5,078 bases of DNA, taken from Candidatus Pacearchaeota archaeon UBA284 (GTDB lineage Archaea > Nanobdellota > Nanobdellia > Pacearchaeales > UBA284). Both the position numbers and the translations under genes were made by a program. A model generated the notes under the pieces. That model did no database searches. It was not told the origin of the DNA and saw nothing but the letters and a program-made list of their open reading frames with translations. Below are positions 1-5,078 of the stretch, piece by piece (within the stretch, counting starts at the first letter, position 1; each line of letters begins with the position of its first letter). The DNA is taken from contig DAKN01000049.1 of NCBI GenBank assembly GCA_002499185.1, positions 2,522 to 7,599 of the forward strand, written 5' to 3'.

Positions 1-68
1 GCATCCCAGAAATTAAAAATTTCTGAGGATTGTTTGATTGAAAGGCTAATAAAAATAAAATACTCAAA
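1..68 (+). other. Tail of an undetermined upstream unit, with a hairpin at 3-30
   Basis: The sequence shows an inverted repeat CAGAAATT-AAA-AATTTCTG at 7-14 and 18-25. With one bulged A at 26, the stem extends through ATCC (3-6) and GGAT (27-30) to 12 base pairs. Only a weak T-rich stretch follows (30-38), so a terminator role is possible but not clear. Two + strand frames could carry the end of an upstream gene. One reads IPEIKNF and stops at 24-26. The other stays open from position 1 to a stop at 115-117, which would overlap the next gene by 49 bases. The first fits a compact genome better, but this fragment cannot decide between them. I see no good TATA box at the expected distance before the next gene. 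Confidence 0.35.
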
Positions 69-341
69 ATGGCAAAGGAAGCATTCAATATTTTTTTCAG
101 AAAAAAACCCGCTTTGATTTTGGTTGCTCTTAAAAGAGGGGGAAGAGCAAGATATGGGAGTTTGCTTGCAAAAGAAGTTGATTGTACATACAGTCACGCA
201 GTTAAAATTTTACAAACCCTTGAAAAAATAGGTTTGGTTGAATTTGAGAAAAAAGGAAGAATAAAACTGATAAAACTTACAAGCAAGGGAAACGAAGTTG
301 CAAACAATATCCAAAAAATAAGAGACCTAATAATTGCTTAA
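69..341 (+). CDS. Small winged-helix (MarR-like) DNA-binding protein
   Basis: A 90-residue basic protein with the layout of a stand-alone archaeal winged-helix domain. An N-terminal helix (about residues 4-23, FNIFFRKKPALILVALKRGG) is followed by a helix-turn-helix (about 28-55: YGSLLAKEVDCTYSHAVKILQTLEKIGL). The wing is a beta hairpin (about 56-71, VEFEKKGRIKLIKLTSKG), and a C-terminal helix (72-90) could mediate dimerisation. The pattern 'SHAVKILQTLEKIGLVE...KGRIKLIKLTSKG' is typical of MarR/PadR-like archaeal regulators. The start is unambiguous: there is an in-frame stop at 39-41 and no other start codon before 69. No Shine-Dalgarno site is seen. It lies just before the surface-protein gene, and an inverted repeat spans its stop codon. 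A transcription regulator is likely; its target and ligand are unknown. No effector-binding domain is present. Confidence 0.8.
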   Translation: MAKEAFNIFFRKKPALILVALKRGGRARYGSLLAKEVDCTYSHAVKILQTLEKIGLVEFEKKGRIKLIKLTSKGNEVANNIQKIRDLIIA

Positions 342-362
342 TTAAAATATAAGATATTAGGT
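325..362. repeat. Inverted repeat spanning the stop codon of the winged-helix gene
   Basis: ACCTAATA at 325-332 is matched by its exact reverse complement TATTAGGT at 355-362, with a 22-base spacer. A smaller inverted pair, TAATT (331-335) and AATTA (340-344), overlaps its inner edge. No T-run follows the right arm, so it does not look like a standard archaeal terminator. It could be an RNA hairpin at the 3' end of the regulator transcript, or a binding site for a dimeric winged-helix protein near the promoter of the next gene. The arms are AT-rich and only 8 bp long, so chance is not excluded. Confidence 0.4.
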
Positions 363-396
363 TAATCAAGGCAAAGAAAAATCTGATAAATAAAAA

Positions 397-412
397 TCGA
401 AATATTTATAAA
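397..412 (+). promoter_or_regulatory. BRE/TATA promoter of the surface-protein gene
   Basis: TTTATAAA at 405-412 is a near-ideal archaeal TATA box, preceded by a purine-rich BRE-like stretch (TCGAAA, 397-402). Archaeal transcription usually starts about 25-27 bases downstream of the TATA centre, here about 433-436. That start lies after the ATG at 420 but just before the ATG at 444, so the promoter supports 444 as the true translation start with a leader of about 10 bases. Confidence 0.6.
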
Positions 413-443
413 CTATAGAATGGTAACGAATTTAATAAGTAAA

Positions 444-2072
444 ATGAAAGGCAAGGGGATTTTGAATTTTGTATTTATCTTGGCAACAGTTTTAGTTTCT
501 ATATTATTAATTAATAATGTAAGTGCAACAGTCACATCAATATCTTTAGTTAGTCCAAATAGCGGATATAAAACAACAGATTCTACTCCTATTTTTGAAT
601 TTAAACCATACAATAACATTAGTGGATATAATATTAATTGTACTTTAATAATTGATTCTAATAATTATGGGACGTCAAATAATATAAAATCAGGATATGC
701 AAAGAAAATAACCGCAAGCCCATCTTTAAATATTGGAACACACACATGGTATATATCCTGCAGAGATAGTGAATCAGAAAGAAATAGCACTTCAAGAACA
801 ATTGAAATAATTGATACCCCTGGATTTTGCGATGACACAACAAGTGGGGATTTCTCAATAACAATAGATGATTTAGATAGTGGAGACGAATTTACTATTG
901 GTGAAAATATTTCCTTTACAGTTAATGTTGAAAATGAAGGCGACGATGATATGAGCGTTTATGTTGAAGCAAGATTATATGATCTAACCGATGAAGATGA
1001 AATATCTATAGTTAAAATAAAGAAAACTATTGATGAAAATGATGATGTTGATTATTCAATTAAATTAATAGTTCCATATGATGTTGATGAAGACCATGAT
1101 TTCATTATTCAAATCAAAGCATATCAATCAGGAAATGAAGATGATAATTGCAACGAAAAAAGTATTTCAATATCTTTGGAAAGAGAATCTAATTTAGTTG
1201 TTCTGGATAGAGCGTATTCAAGCTCAGACCAAGTTGATTGTAATATGTATTTTGATTTTACAGCAAGAGTTGCAAATGCAGGTTCACAAGACGAAGAAGA
1301 TGTTAAATTTAGAATATATAATACGGAATTAGGAATAGATGCTTCAAAAATATTTGATTTAGATTCAGGAGATAAAGAAACAATGTACTTTAATTTTTTA
1401 ATTTCAGAAAATGCTACCCCAAAAAATTATACCTTGAATATGATTGTTTATTATGACGATATGGATAGTTCAAATTCTTATTCCTACAAGATAGAAGTTC
1501 TGCCAACAAGATGTAAGATACAAACACCAACACCTTATACCAATTATACTAATGTAACAAAAGAAATATTATTTACTACAAATCAATTAAGTTCTGCTTT
1601 TACTGGAAGTCAGTTTTTAATAAAAGTAGATGTAACTAATATGAACAATGTAACTTCAGAATATCTTGTTTTAGCAAAAGATTATTCAGAATGGGCTGTT
1701 CTTAATAGCATAACTCCAACAATGCTTATATTGGCTCCAGGACAAACATCAAGCGTTTATATTGCCTTAACTCCATTGAATGAAGCAAATGCAGTAAATA
1801 CATTTAAAGTAAGTGTGGCTTCTGGAACAAGTGCAAAAGAACAAATAATTACGGTAAACTTGCAAGGAACAAGCAAACCAGCATCTATTTTAGATCAATT
1901 AATCTTTGAGTTTAACAGACAATGGTGGCTTTTTGGAATAAATCTTATTTTATTAATTGGAATAATCATTCTTTTAATAGCTGTTTTTAGGCCAAGAAAA
2001 AAAACATTTCCAGCAGCTGAAATAAGATTAAAACAAGCTAAGAACGGAAATGGAAACGGCAAAAAGAAATAA
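444..2072 (+). CDS. Secreted, membrane-anchored surface protein with Ig/CARDB-like domains (putative S-layer protein)
   Basis: 542 residues from the ATG at 444, or 550 from an in-frame ATG at 420. I prefer 444 because the TATA box at 405-412 would start transcription after 420. Numbering is from 444. A signal peptide (hydrophobic 5-25, likely cleavage after VSA at 28) leads into an Ig-like domain (about 29-123, ISLVSPNSG... HTWYISCRD). Two CARDB-like beta domains follow (about 133-244 and 250-352, the second with LDSGDKETMYFNF and NYTLNMIVYYDD). A third beta domain (about 358-475, LAPGQTSSVYIALTP) resembles NEW3-type folds. One membrane helix (495-515) ends in a basic tail. Cysteines 66/106, 129/236 and 266/357 flank or bridge domains, suggesting disulfides. 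Nine N-glycosylation sequons (58, 65, 114, 155, 323, 328, 367, 370, 402) fit AglB-type glycosylation. The protein most likely stands outside the cell, anchored by its C-terminus. An S-layer role is inferred from similar DPANN proteins; adhesion is an alternative. Confidence 0.75.
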   Translation: MKGKGILNFVFILATVLVSILLINNVSATVTSISLVSPNSGYKTTDSTPIFEFKPYNNISGYNINCTLIIDSNNYGTSNNIKSGYAKKITASPSLNIGTHTWYISCRDSESERNSTSRTIEIIDTPGFCDDTTSGDFSITIDDLDSGDEFTIGENISFTVNVENEGDDDMSVYVEARLYDLTDEDEISIVKIKKTIDENDDVDYSIKLIVPYDVDEDHDFIIQIKAYQSGNEDDNCNEKSISISLERESNLVVLDRAYSSSDQVDCNMYFDFTARVANAGSQDEEDVKFRIYNTELGIDASKIFDLDSGDKETMYFNFLISENATPKNYTLNMIVYYDDMDSSNSYSYKIEVLPTRCKIQTPTPYTNYTNVTKEILFTTNQLSSAFTGSQFLIKVDVTNMNNVTSEYLVLAKDYSEWAVLNSITPTMLILAPGQTSSVYIALTPLNEANAVNTFKVSVASGTSAKEQIITVNLQGTSKPASILDQLIFEFNRQWWLFGINLILLIGIIILLIAVFRPRKKTFPAAEIRLKQAKNGNGNGKKK

Positions 2073-2081
2073 TTCTTTTTT
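2061..2081 (+). terminator. Hairpin and T-tract terminator after the surface-protein gene
   Basis: AAAAAGAA (2061-2068) pairs exactly with TTCTTTTT (2073-2080) across a four-base ATAA loop that contains the stop codon. The right arm is itself a T-rich tract (six Ts at 2076-2081). Archaeal RNA polymerase terminates at T-runs, so the tract alone may suffice. A new promoter begins ten bases later, which supports separate transcription of pheS. Confidence 0.55.
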
Positions 2082-2090
2082 CTGCAATAA

Positions 2091-2104
2091 GTAACCTTTT
2101 TAAA
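2091..2104 (+). promoter_or_regulatory. BRE/TATA promoter of pheS
   Basis: GTAACC (2091-2096), a BRE-like element, abuts TTTTTAAA (2097-2104), an archaeal TATA box. Its centre is 22 bases before the ATG at 2123 and 25 before the ATG at 2126. Transcription would therefore begin at or next to the start codons, giving a leaderless mRNA. No Shine-Dalgarno motif lies between promoter and gene, as expected for leaderless translation. Confidence 0.6.
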
Positions 2105-2122
2105 ATCTAAATCTCTTTTTTA

Positions 2123-3673
2123 ATGATGACAAAGATAACTAAGAGTGTTGAGAATAAAGATAATTTTAGCGTTAAAGACATTCTTGAAACATTAAGTCCA
2201 ATTGAAAAGCAAATAATACCTTATCTTGGTTTAATGAATATAGATAAAATAGCTGAAAATTCCAATTTGGATGAAACAACAATCCTAAGAGCATTATCTT
2301 TTCTTAGTAATAAAGAAATAATAAAACTTTCAACAAAAGCAGAAAAAATAATTAATCTAGATATTAATGGTGCTAATTATTTAAGGGGGGGCTTGCCCGA
2401 AAGACGCTTATTAAATTTTCTTATGCTAAACAACAAAGAATATTCTCTTGAAGAAGCAAAAAAACAGTCAAAACTTACAGACAATGAATTCACAATAGCC
2501 CTTGGAGCATTAAAAAACAAGACATTTATTACAGTAACAAATGGCAAAATAAAATTTTCAGGAAATAAAGAACAGGCAACAAAGAAATTTTTAGAAGAAA
2601 AATTTTTAGAACAATTACCCTTGCCATTAGATAATATAACTGATGAACAAAAGCAATGCCTTGAAAAATTAAAATTAAGAAAGAATATTCTTTTAATTGA
2701 AGAACAAAAGGAAACAAACTATGAAATAACCGATTTTGGCAAAAAGATAATTTCTAAATCTGGTGAAATTAAAATTGAACTAATAGAACAATTAACTCCA
2801 GAAATAATTCGAAAAAAATCATGGAAGGGGAAAAAATTCAGAAAATATGATCTAAACACAAGTGGTAATAAATTAATTGCTGGAAGAAGACAATTTTATT
2901 TAGAATTTGTACAAGAAATCAAAGAAAAACTCACTGCTCTTGGTTTTGAAGAGATGAAAAGCGATATGATAGTTAATGAATTCTGGAATTTTGATGCATT
3001 ATTTCAGCCACAATTCCATTTAGCAAGAGAATGGACTGATAATTATAGAATAAAGAATAAAACTAAATTCGATGAAATAAAAAAAGAATTTGTTGAGCGT
3101 GTTAAAAAAATTCATGAAGAAAAATGGAAATATTCCTGGGATTTAGAAAAAGCGAAACAGCCGATTCTAAGACCACAAGGAACAGTAATCAGTGCCCAAA
3201 CAATGGCGAATATGCCAAAGATTCCGGGAAAATATTTTGCAGTAGCAAGAGTTTTCAGGCCAGACGTTGTTGATGCAACTCATTTATCTGAATTTAATCA
3301 AATGGAAGGGATTGTTATTGGAAAAGATTTAAATTTTAGGCATTTGCTTGGTTTGTTGAAAATGTTTGCCGTAGAAATAGCAGATGCAGAAAAACTTCGT
3401 TTTGTTCCAGATTATTATCCATTTACAGAACCAAGTGTTGAGCTTGATGTCTATAAAGATGGGAGATGGCTTGAACTTGGTGGAGCAGGCATATTCAGAG
3501 CAGAGGTAGTAAATCCCCTAATGCCGAATGCTGAAAAAGAAAATATAAGGGTAATTGCGTGGGGTTTGGGGATGGATAGATTAGCAATGTTAAAATATAA
3601 ATTAACAGACATTAGAGATTTATTCTCACATAAATTAAATTTGCTTAGAGAATCTAAAATTAAATTTGAATAA
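2123..3673 (+). CDS. pheS: Phenylalanine--tRNA ligase alpha subunit
   Basis: Catalytic subunit of the (alpha-beta)2 class II synthetase: phenylalanine and ATP form Phe-adenylate, then Phe-tRNA. The 516 residues fit the archaeal length. The N-terminal part (about 10-230) is a series of small winged-helix-like domains (DETTILRALSFLSNKEIIKL, GLPERRLLNFLM), which replace the bacterial coiled coil and contact tRNA. The core (about 250-516) has a motif 1 region (GRRQFYLEFVQEIKEKLTALGFEE), FWNFDALFQPQ, motif 2 (VFRPDVVDATHLSEFNQMEG, with R379, Q393 and E395), the Phe-pocket loop PDYYPFTEPSVE (429-440), GGAGIFR (453-459) and motif 3 (GLGMDRLAML, R486). A479, equivalent to the size-gating Ala of the pocket, is kept. 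The usual RTHTT is RPQGT here (350-354) and FHQ is FNQ (391-393); I recall similar changes in Thermococcales enzymes, so this is probably a lineage variant. Tandem ATGs at 2123 and 2126 both suit a leaderless start. pheT follows. Confidence 0.96.
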   Translation: MMTKITKSVENKDNFSVKDILETLSPIEKQIIPYLGLMNIDKIAENSNLDETTILRALSFLSNKEIIKLSTKAEKIINLDINGANYLRGGLPERRLLNFLMLNNKEYSLEEAKKQSKLTDNEFTIALGALKNKTFITVTNGKIKFSGNKEQATKKFLEEKFLEQLPLPLDNITDEQKQCLEKLKLRKNILLIEEQKETNYEITDFGKKIISKSGEIKIELIEQLTPEIIRKKSWKGKKFRKYDLNTSGNKLIAGRRQFYLEFVQEIKEKLTALGFEEMKSDMIVNEFWNFDALFQPQFHLAREWTDNYRIKNKTKFDEIKKEFVERVKKIHEEKWKYSWDLEKAKQPILRPQGTVISAQTMANMPKIPGKYFAVARVFRPDVVDATHLSEFNQMEGIVIGKDLNFRHLLGLLKMFAVEIADAEKLRFVPDYYPFTEPSVELDVYKDGRWLELGGAGIFRAEVVNPLMPNAEKENIRVIAWGLGMDRLAMLKYKLTDIRDLFSHKLNLLRESKIKFE

Positions 3674-3690
3674 AGGAGAAATAAAAGGAG
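3669..3690 (+). repeat. Tandem AATAAA(A)GGAG repeat with orphan Shine-Dalgarno-like motifs
   Basis: AATAAAGGAG at 3669-3678, which includes the pheS stop codon, is repeated as AATAAAAGGAG at 3680-3690. Both contain AGGAG, complementary to the usual 16S rRNA tail. Yet no ATG, GTG or TTG lies within the normal 5-12 bases downstream of either, and the other gene starts in this window lack such sites. They may belong to the RNA element that follows, or be chance purine-rich sequence. Confidence 0.4.
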
Positions 3691-3776
3691 TTAACCTAAT
3701 AAGATATTCAAGAACGCCATTTAGACTTCCGGGCGTCGTTCGCCTGAACCTAATTGCGAACCTTGGAATTAACCAA
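3691..3776 (+). ncRNA. GC-rich, foldable element between pheS and pheT (candidate structured RNA or leader)
   Basis: In a roughly 30% GC window, 3711-3765 is about 55% GC and is not covered by a recognised gene. Visible stems are ACGCC (3714-3718) with GGCGT (3732-3736); GTTCGC (3738-3743) with GCGAAC (3756-3761); and TTGG (3763-3766) with CCAA (3773-3776). These three can form side by side. An alternative, GGGCG (3731-3735) with CGCCT (3741-3745), would break the first two. GC islands between genes of AT-rich archaea often mark structured RNAs. Competing stems just before pheT would also fit a leader controlling it. No tRNA cloverleaf, or C and D boxes in the right order, can be made out. 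Function unknown. The strand is assumed from the neighbouring genes. Confidence 0.4.
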
Positions 3777-3803
3777 TTTAACAATTTAATGATAAAATAA
3801 ATT

Positions 3804-3815
3804 AAAATATATTTA
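3804..3815 (+). promoter_or_regulatory. Possible TATA element before pheT
   Basis: The 3' part of the pheS-pheT gap (3777-3828) is very AT-rich. AAATATAT at 3805-3812 is the most TATA-like stretch, but its centre is only about 20 bases before the pheT ATG, a little short for a leaderless start. A second candidate, ATAAAATAA (3792-3800), would give a leader of about seven bases. The AT richness makes both weak. If neither is used, pheT is read through from the pheS promoter and the gap is part of the pheST mRNA. Confidence 0.25.
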
Positions 3816-3828
3816 GAAAAACACAAAA

Positions 3829-5078
3829 ATGCCAACAATTGAAATTTCAAAAAAAGACCTGAATGAACTAACCGGAATAAAATTAGAATTAGAAGAAGCT
3901 ATGCCGATGATTAAAGCAGAGGCGAGCATTGACGAAAATAACAAAGATAGGATAAAAGTTGAATTAAAAGATGTAAACAGACCAGATTTATTATCTGTTG
4001 AAGGAATAGCAAAAGAAATTAAATTAAAAGCAGGAGTGGATAAACCAGCAAAGCAATATAAAATAACAAAAAAAGATTGCACGATTCATATTGAAAAGAA
4101 GGTTAAGGCAATAAGACCCTTTATTGCATGTGCTATTGCTAAAGATGTTGAAGTAACAGAAGAATTACTTAAACAATTAATCCAGTTGCAAGAAAAATTA
4201 GGTGAGTATTTTGGAAGAAAAAGAAAAGAAGCAGCATTAGGCATTTTTGATTTTGATAAAATAAACTGGCCAATAACATATACTACAAAAAATCCAGATA
4301 GTTTTTCATTTAGGGCTCTCGAAATGGATAAAGAGTATTCGTTAAAGAAAATTCTTTCAATTCACGAAAAGGGTAAAGAGTATGGACATTTGCTTGAAAA
4401 TTGTAAAGAATATCCAATAATAATAGATAATAAAAATAATGTTTTAAGCATGCCCCCAATAATAAATTCGGATTATTCTGGAAAAATTAATGAAAAAACA
4501 AAAAACTTATTTATAGAGGTAACAGGAAGTAGCGAAATTTTTGTTATGCCCATATTAAACACGGTTGTTTTAGCATTATTAGAGAGAGGGGCAAAGATAG
4601 AGCAAGTTACAATAACTAAAGAAGGGGGCAAGGAAAAAAGAATTAGTCCAGATATTGAAGGCAAGATAATGAAAATCTCTATTGAATCAATAAATTCAAC
4701 ACTTGGATTAGACTTAACAAATAAAAAAATAATTGAATTATTGGAAAAATCAGGATATATTTCAGAAGACAAAGGAAAAGAGATTATTATAACCATTCCT
4801 TTTTACAGGCAAGATATAATTGATGCTAGAGATATTATTGAAGATATAGCTATTTCATACGGATATAATGAATTTGAGCCAGAACTTCCAAATCTTTCAA
4901 CAACAGGCAAGATTTCAAAGGAAAACTATGCTATAGAAAAAATAGCAAATCTTTTATCGGGGTTGAAGGGCCAGGAAATATCTAATTTTATTCTTACAAA
5001 TAAAGATACATTATTTAAAAAAACAAACCAAAAAGAAACAGAAATAGTAGAGATAGCAAATCCAATGTCTAATTTATA
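3829..5078 (+). CDS. pheT: Phenylalanine--tRNA ligase beta subunit (3' end beyond the window)
   Basis: Beta subunit partner of PheS, of the short archaeal/eukaryotic type without the bacterial N-terminal tRNA-binding extension. The first 416 codons are present; archaeal PheT is usually about 550 residues, so roughly a quarter is missing on the right. The order is an N-terminal beta1-type domain (1-70, MPTIEISKKDL... VNRPDLLSVEGIA at 49-61), then the B3/4 domain (about 95-260, IRPFIACAIAKDVE, LQEKLGEYFGRKR, SMPPIINS, LFIEVTG), which in this family hydrolyses mischarged Tyr-tRNA-Phe. The B5 domain follows (about 274-346, YRQDIIDARDIIEDIAISYGY), and then the start of the core that packs on PheS (352 onward). 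The ATG at 3829 gives the canonical family N-terminus and no upstream in-frame start fits. It follows pheS by 155 bases, a wide gap for a synthetase pair in a compact genome. Confidence 0.96.
   Translation, partial: MPTIEISKKDLNELTGIKLELEEAMPMIKAEASIDENNKDRIKVELKDVNRPDLLSVEGIAKEIKLKAGVDKPAKQYKITKKDCTIHIEKKVKAIRPFIACAIAKDVEVTEELLKQLIQLQEKLGEYFGRKRKEAALGIFDFDKINWPITYTTKNPDSFSFRALEMDKEYSLKKILSIHEKGKEYGHLLENCKEYPIIIDNKNNVLSMPPIINSDYSGKINEKTKNLFIEVTGSSEIFVMPILNTVVLALLERGAKIEQVTITKEGGKEKRISPDIEGKIMKISIESINSTLGLDLTNKKIIELLEKSGYISEDKGKEIIITIPFYRQDIIDARDIIEDIAISYGYNEFEPELPNLSTTGKISKENYAIEKIANLLSGLKGQEISNFILTNKDTLFKKTNQKETEIVEIANPMSNL

Noticed and set aside
91..107. T7-CAG-A7 palindrome in the winged-helix gene, a possible slippage or frameshift site
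   Set aside because: The frame through it encodes a normal winged-helix N-terminus (IFFRKKPALILVAL), so no frameshift is needed; it reflects the codons for Phe-Phe-Arg-Lys-Lys.
413..864. Minus-strand open frames opposite the surface-protein gene (413-619 and 658-864)
   Set aside because: Low-complexity hydrophobic translations opposite a gene with clear domain structure; no supporting signals.
2385..2391. G7 run in pheS, unusual in AT-rich DNA and a possible assembly error
   Set aside because: It encodes part of the expected LRGGLPERR segment and the frame continues correctly on both sides.
3170..3184. Loss of the RTHTT motif as a sign that PheS is inactive
   Set aside because: All other catalytic motifs are intact, pheT is adjacent, and the same kind of change is, as I recall, present in functional archaeal enzymes.
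3686..3776. tRNA or box C/D sRNA in the pheS-pheT gap
   Set aside because: No acceptor stem or T-loop (GGTTCRANNCC) in proper context on either strand. The CTGA at 3744 and ATGATAA near 3789 are in the wrong order for a C/D RNA.
3635..3850. Minus-strand open frame of 71 codons across the pheS-pheT gap
   Set aside because: It overlaps the end of pheS and the conserved start of pheT, has no promoter-like sequence or family resemblance, and its hydrophobic start comes from the reverse of AT-rich sequence.
3813..4796. Minus-strand open frames opposite pheT (3813-4082 and 4473-4796)
   Set aside because: They are antisense shadows of the strongly conserved pheT coding sequence.
1..5078. Mobile element, CRISPR array, toxin-antitoxin or defence cassette
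   Set aside because: No transposase, integrase, nuclease, terminal repeats or regularly spaced repeats are visible; all confident genes are housekeeping, regulatory or envelope genes.

Overview
The window looks like archaeal chromosomal DNA with low GC (about 30% by eye). It most resembles small-genome DPANN lineages such as Woesearchaeota, Pacearchaeota or Nanoarchaeota. Four things point there: archaeal/eukaryotic-type phenylalanyl-tRNA synthetase subunits (winged-helix N-terminus on PheS, B3/4 and B5 domains in a short-form PheT); BRE/TATA-like promoters placed for leaderless or short-leader transcripts; no usable Shine-Dalgarno site before most starts; and a glycosylated-looking surface protein of the 'putative S-layer / CARDB-repeat' kind common in these genomes. 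The phylum is inferred, not proven.

Layout, all on the + strand. Positions 1-68 hold the undetermined tail of an upstream unit, with a strong hairpin at 3-30. Positions 69-341 encode a 90-residue winged-helix DNA-binding protein. A 78-102 bp gap follows, with an inverted repeat across the regulator's stop codon and a clear TATA box at 405-412. Positions 444-2072 (or 420-2072) encode a secreted, membrane-anchored protein of Ig/CARDB-like domains. A hairpin plus T-tract at 2061-2081 ends it, and a second BRE/TATA promoter at 2091-2104 drives pheS (2123-3673). A 155 bp gap then separates pheS from pheT, which starts at 3829 and runs off the right edge after 416 codons.

The two right-hand genes work together. 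PheS carries the class II catalytic core and PheT the editing and tRNA-contacting domains of the (alpha-beta)2 enzyme that charges tRNA-Phe. The two left-hand genes may be a regulator and an envelope protein, but nothing in the sequence proves a functional link.

The most interesting unexplained stretch is the pheS-pheT gap. It holds a GC-rich island (about 55% GC over 3711-3765) with several mutually exclusive short stems, preceded by two tandem AGGAG motifs that have no start codon at normal distance. It could be a structured RNA or leader upstream of pheT; a 44-codon open frame is a weaker alternative. No mobile element, CRISPR array, tRNA, rRNA or clearly new multi-gene system is visible.
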